Below are positions 4,100 through 5,876 of a stretch of 5,876 nucleotides of DNA, one piece after another. A model generated the notes under the pieces. The model made no database searches and had not been told where the DNA came from. It saw only the letters and a program-made list of their open reading frames with translations. Positions within the stretch are counted from its first letter, which is position 1; every line of letters starts with the position of its first letter. Source of the DNA: Labilithrix luteola (GTDB taxonomy: Bacteria > Myxococcota_A > Polyangia > Polyangiales > Polyangiaceae). A program made the position numbers and the translations under genes. The stretch is from contig JAMFST010001382.1 in NCBI GenBank assembly GCA_026225435.1, forward strand, positions 1 to 5,876, read 5' to 3'.

Positions 4100-5876
4100 T
4101 TACTCTTCCTCGACCCGTACGTCCCGGATCACGTCCCCTTCGGCGAGCGCCGCCCAGTCCCCCTCGGCGCGGCCCACCCGGGCATAGGCGCCGTCGAGGT
4201 GCGGGGTACGGGACAGGGTGACGAAGAGCTGCGATCCGCCGGTGTCTCGCCCGGACAGCGGTACGCCCACGTCGTACAGATCGAAGGGGACCGGCGAGGT
4301 CTCGCAGCGCAGGGTCGGCCCGCTGCCGCCGTAGCCGTCGCCCCCCGGATCGCCGAACTGGGCGACGAAACCGGGGACCACCCGGTGCACTTCCGTATTT
4401 TTGTAGATCCCGCTGCGGGCGAGATCGGCGAAGTGCGCAGCCGCCACCGGGGCGAGCGCGGGATCGAGGTGCACGGTGAGCTCGCCGGCGTCGGTCACGA
4501 AGACCAGCCGCGTGAGGTGCGCCGGCGGTCCCGCGTGCGCCAGCTCGGTGGCCAGCGGCGGCGGGTCGCCCGGCGCGCAGGCGGCGTCGGTCTTCCCCAG
4601 CGCGCGCAGGGCTCGCGTGGCGTGCTCGCGCAGGACCGGATTGGCCTCGCGGCAGGTGCGCGCGGCGAGGGCCGGCGCGCCCGGCAGGTGCAGCGCGACG
4701 GCAGCATCCAGCAGGTTCGAGCGCGTCTCCACCGCGGCCGGCGGCCAGGCGAAGGCGATCGCCGCCTCGAGGCGCGCTTGCAGCCGCGGCTCGATCTGCA
4801 TCTCCGGCGTCGCGCTCGGCGGCGGCGACGACGGGTCCAGCGCCGCTCGCCGCTCACGCGCCGAGATGGCCAGCGCGCGGTCCGGGTGCTCGGCCAGGAC
4901 CTTCGCCGCCACCGCCGCCAGCCCGTCGCGCGGACCGGTCGGCGTCACGTCGAGCGAATCACCGAGCGCATCGGACAGCGCGCTCACCGCCACGTCGCCC
5001 AGCTCCGGGTGCGCGCCGATCGCCTCCAGCGCCGCCTCGCGGACGGTCACGTGCGGATCGCGCGCGAGCCCGCGGTACGCCGTCTTGCGATCGGCGGTGA
5101 GCGGCCGACGCACGAGCGTCTCGAGCCGCGCCCGCGCCTTGGCGACACTGCCGTCCTCGGCGCAGGTCGCCACCACCTCCGCGTCGTACGCCCCGTGCGC
5201 CAGCAGCGAGCCGGCGGTGCAGCGCAGCTCCGCCAGCCTGCGCTCGAGGGTCGGTGGTGCACCCGGCGGTCGCATGCGGGTCACCTGCGCGAGCGCCGCG
5301 CTCGCCGACTTCGGCGCCGGATCCTTCAGCGCGTGCAGCGTCGACGACAGCGGCCCGTAGGCGTCGCCGGTGAGAGCCAGCATGGCGATCGGATCGCTGG
5401 CGATGGCCGACAGCTTGAGGAGCGCGCGGCCGAGAGCTTCCTGCGCCGCTGCCGCCGTCGCGCCGTCGCTGCCGCTCATCGTCCCGAGCGCGCGCGCCGC
5501 CTCGCTCGCCTCGGCCGGGGACGACGTCGGCGCAGTGATGGCCGCCTCGAGATCGCCGATCGCCGCTGCCCCTCCGAGCCGCAACGCGCGGATCGCCTGG
5601 ATCCGGTACGGGCGCCCGCTCTCGTTGCCGTCGCGCCGCCCGATCGCCGCGCGCGCCACCGCGAGAAGCCGTGTCGCCGCGTCCGGCGGGAGCGGCGCCG
5701 ACATCGGCCGGCGCGCGAGCGGATAGAAGGCCACGTCCAGCGACGCCGCCGAGGTGCCCCCGGCTGCCGCGTCGAGGAGCGCCAGCGTCGTCGGATCCGC
5801 CAGCGGACGACCCGCCACGACCGAATCGCCGAGACCGAGCGCCGCCCCCTTCGCATACGCGGGATCGCGCAACCAG
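4100..5876 (-). CDS. HEAT-repeat protein with C-terminal cyclophilin peptidyl-prolyl isomerase domain (5' end outside window)
   Basis: The frame is open from the right edge to TAA 4102-4100. The TTG at 5872-5870 is preceded in frame by further sense codons, so the true start and any signal peptide lie beyond the window. Numbering from that TTG, residues 1-450 are Ala-rich helical repeats. Clear HEAT-like units are YRIQAIRALRLGGAAAIGDL (89-108), a unit containing RDPHVTVREAALEAIGAHPE (271-290), and NPVLREHATRALRALG (411-426). Residues 456-590 are a cyclophilin domain that catalyses cis-trans isomerisation of X-Pro bonds. HRVVPGFVAQFGDP supplies the Arg, Phe and Gln equivalent to CypA R55, F60 and Q63. 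GSQLF supplies Q111 and F113, and HLDG replaces the CypA Trp121 with His, as in many bacterial forms. The position of CypA H126 is Tyr. The core active site is kept, so activity is likely. The HEAT part probably binds a client or partner protein. The gene heads the visible part of an operon with coaX and the permease. Confidence 0.87.
   Translation of the reverse strand, partial: WLRDPAYAKGAALGLGDSVVAGRPLADPTTLALLDAAAGGTSAASLDVAFYPLARRPMSAPLPPDAATRLLAVARAAIGRRDGNESGRPYRIQAIRALRLGGAAAIGDLEAAITAPTSSPAEASEAARALGTMSGSDGATAAAAQEALGRALLKLSAIASDPIAMLALTGDAYGPLSSTLHALKDPAPKSASAALAQVTRMRPPGAPPTLERRLAELRCTAGSLLAHGAYDAEVVATCAEDGSVAKARARLETLVRRPLTADRKTAYRGLARDPHVTVREAALEAIGAHPELGDVAVSALSDALGDSLDVTPTGPRDGLAAVAAKVLAEHPDRALAISARERRAALDPSSPPPSATPEMQIEPRLQARLEAAIAFAWPPAAVETRSNLLDAAVALHLPGAPALAARTCREANPVLREHATRALRALGKTDAACAPGDPPPLATELAHAGPPAHLTRLVFVTDAGELTVHLDPALAPVAAAHFADLARSGIYKNTEVHRVVPGFVAQFGDPGGDGYGGSGPTLRCETSPVPFDLYDVGVPLSGRDTGGSQLFVTLSRTPHLDGAYARVGRAEGDWAALAEGDVIRDVRVEEE
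4107..4111 (-). promoter_or_regulatory. Ribosome binding site for coaX GTG start
   Basis: GAGGA on the minus strand (4111-4107) ends 9 nt before the GTG at 4097 and 21 nt before the alternative ATG at 4085. It lies inside the last codons of the upstream gene (the Glu-rich VEEE end), so part of the match may come from coding for Glu. The spacing supports GTG as the start and also suggests that coaX translation depends on ribosomes finishing the upstream gene. Confidence 0.4.

Noticed and set aside
2461..4187. Long plus-strand frames opposite the permease and coaX genes (2461-3273 and 3270-4187)
   Set aside because: Both lie antisense to genes with unmistakable family motifs. Their translations are rich in Arg, Glu, Asp, Gly and His without domains, as expected for shadow frames.
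4476..5726. Plus-strand frames opposite the HEAT-cyclophilin gene (4476-5360 and 5370-5726)
   Set aside because: The translations are Ser/Ala/Arg-rich and resemble reverse-complement readings of Ala-rich HEAT sequence, with no domain.
5870..5872. TTG near the right edge as the start of the HEAT-cyclophilin gene
   Set aside because: The frame remains open to the window edge, TTG is a rare start, and no ribosome site can be seen. The sequence reads as continuing HEAT-type protein.

Overview
The window is GC-rich throughout. It holds five long protein-coding genes, two of them cut by the window edges. The coding style (strong G/C third positions, Ala/Arg-rich proteins, TPR and HEAT repeat proteins, a HEAT-cyclophilin fusion) suggests a large-genome member of the Myxococcota/Deltaproteobacteria group. 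That placement is an inference from style, not from a marker gene. I see no rRNA, tRNA, CRISPR array, insertion sequence or integrase.

Left part (1-2229), plus strand. The 3' end of a TPR-like protein gene runs from the left edge to 756. A gap of about 285 bases follows, and then a complete gene for a cytoplasmic TPR protein (1042-2229). The gap is not empty. On the minus strand, 928-806 encodes a short peptide with six zinc-ligand residues spaced C-x2-H-x8-C-x2-C-x4-C-x2-C, like a truncated B-box-type zinc finger. The gap also holds two perfect inverted repeats (911-928 and 974-992) and a possible -10 box at 1023-1028.

Right part (2260-5876), minus strand. Three genes are packed head to tail with almost no gaps. 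In transcription order they are a HEAT-repeat protein with a C-terminal cyclophilin peptidyl-prolyl isomerase domain (5' end beyond the window), coaX (type III pantothenate kinase, first step of coenzyme A synthesis), and a FecCD/BtuC-type ABC transporter permease. HEAT-cyclophilin and coaX are separated by 2 nt (GTG start) or 14 nt (ATG start). coaX and the permease overlap by 4 nt (TTGA), so the three are probably one transcript with coupled translation. No ATPase or binding protein follows the permease, so its partners must be encoded elsewhere.

The plus-strand TPR gene and the minus-strand operon converge at about 2230-2260. A strong GC-rich hairpin sits exactly there and carries the permease stop codon in its loop. 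It is the natural candidate for a shared bidirectional terminator.

The window is mostly ordinary housekeeping and accessory sequence. I do not see a clear new multi-gene system. The items most worth checking are the hidden zinc-finger fragment, the HEAT-cyclophilin/coaX coupling and the partnerless permease.
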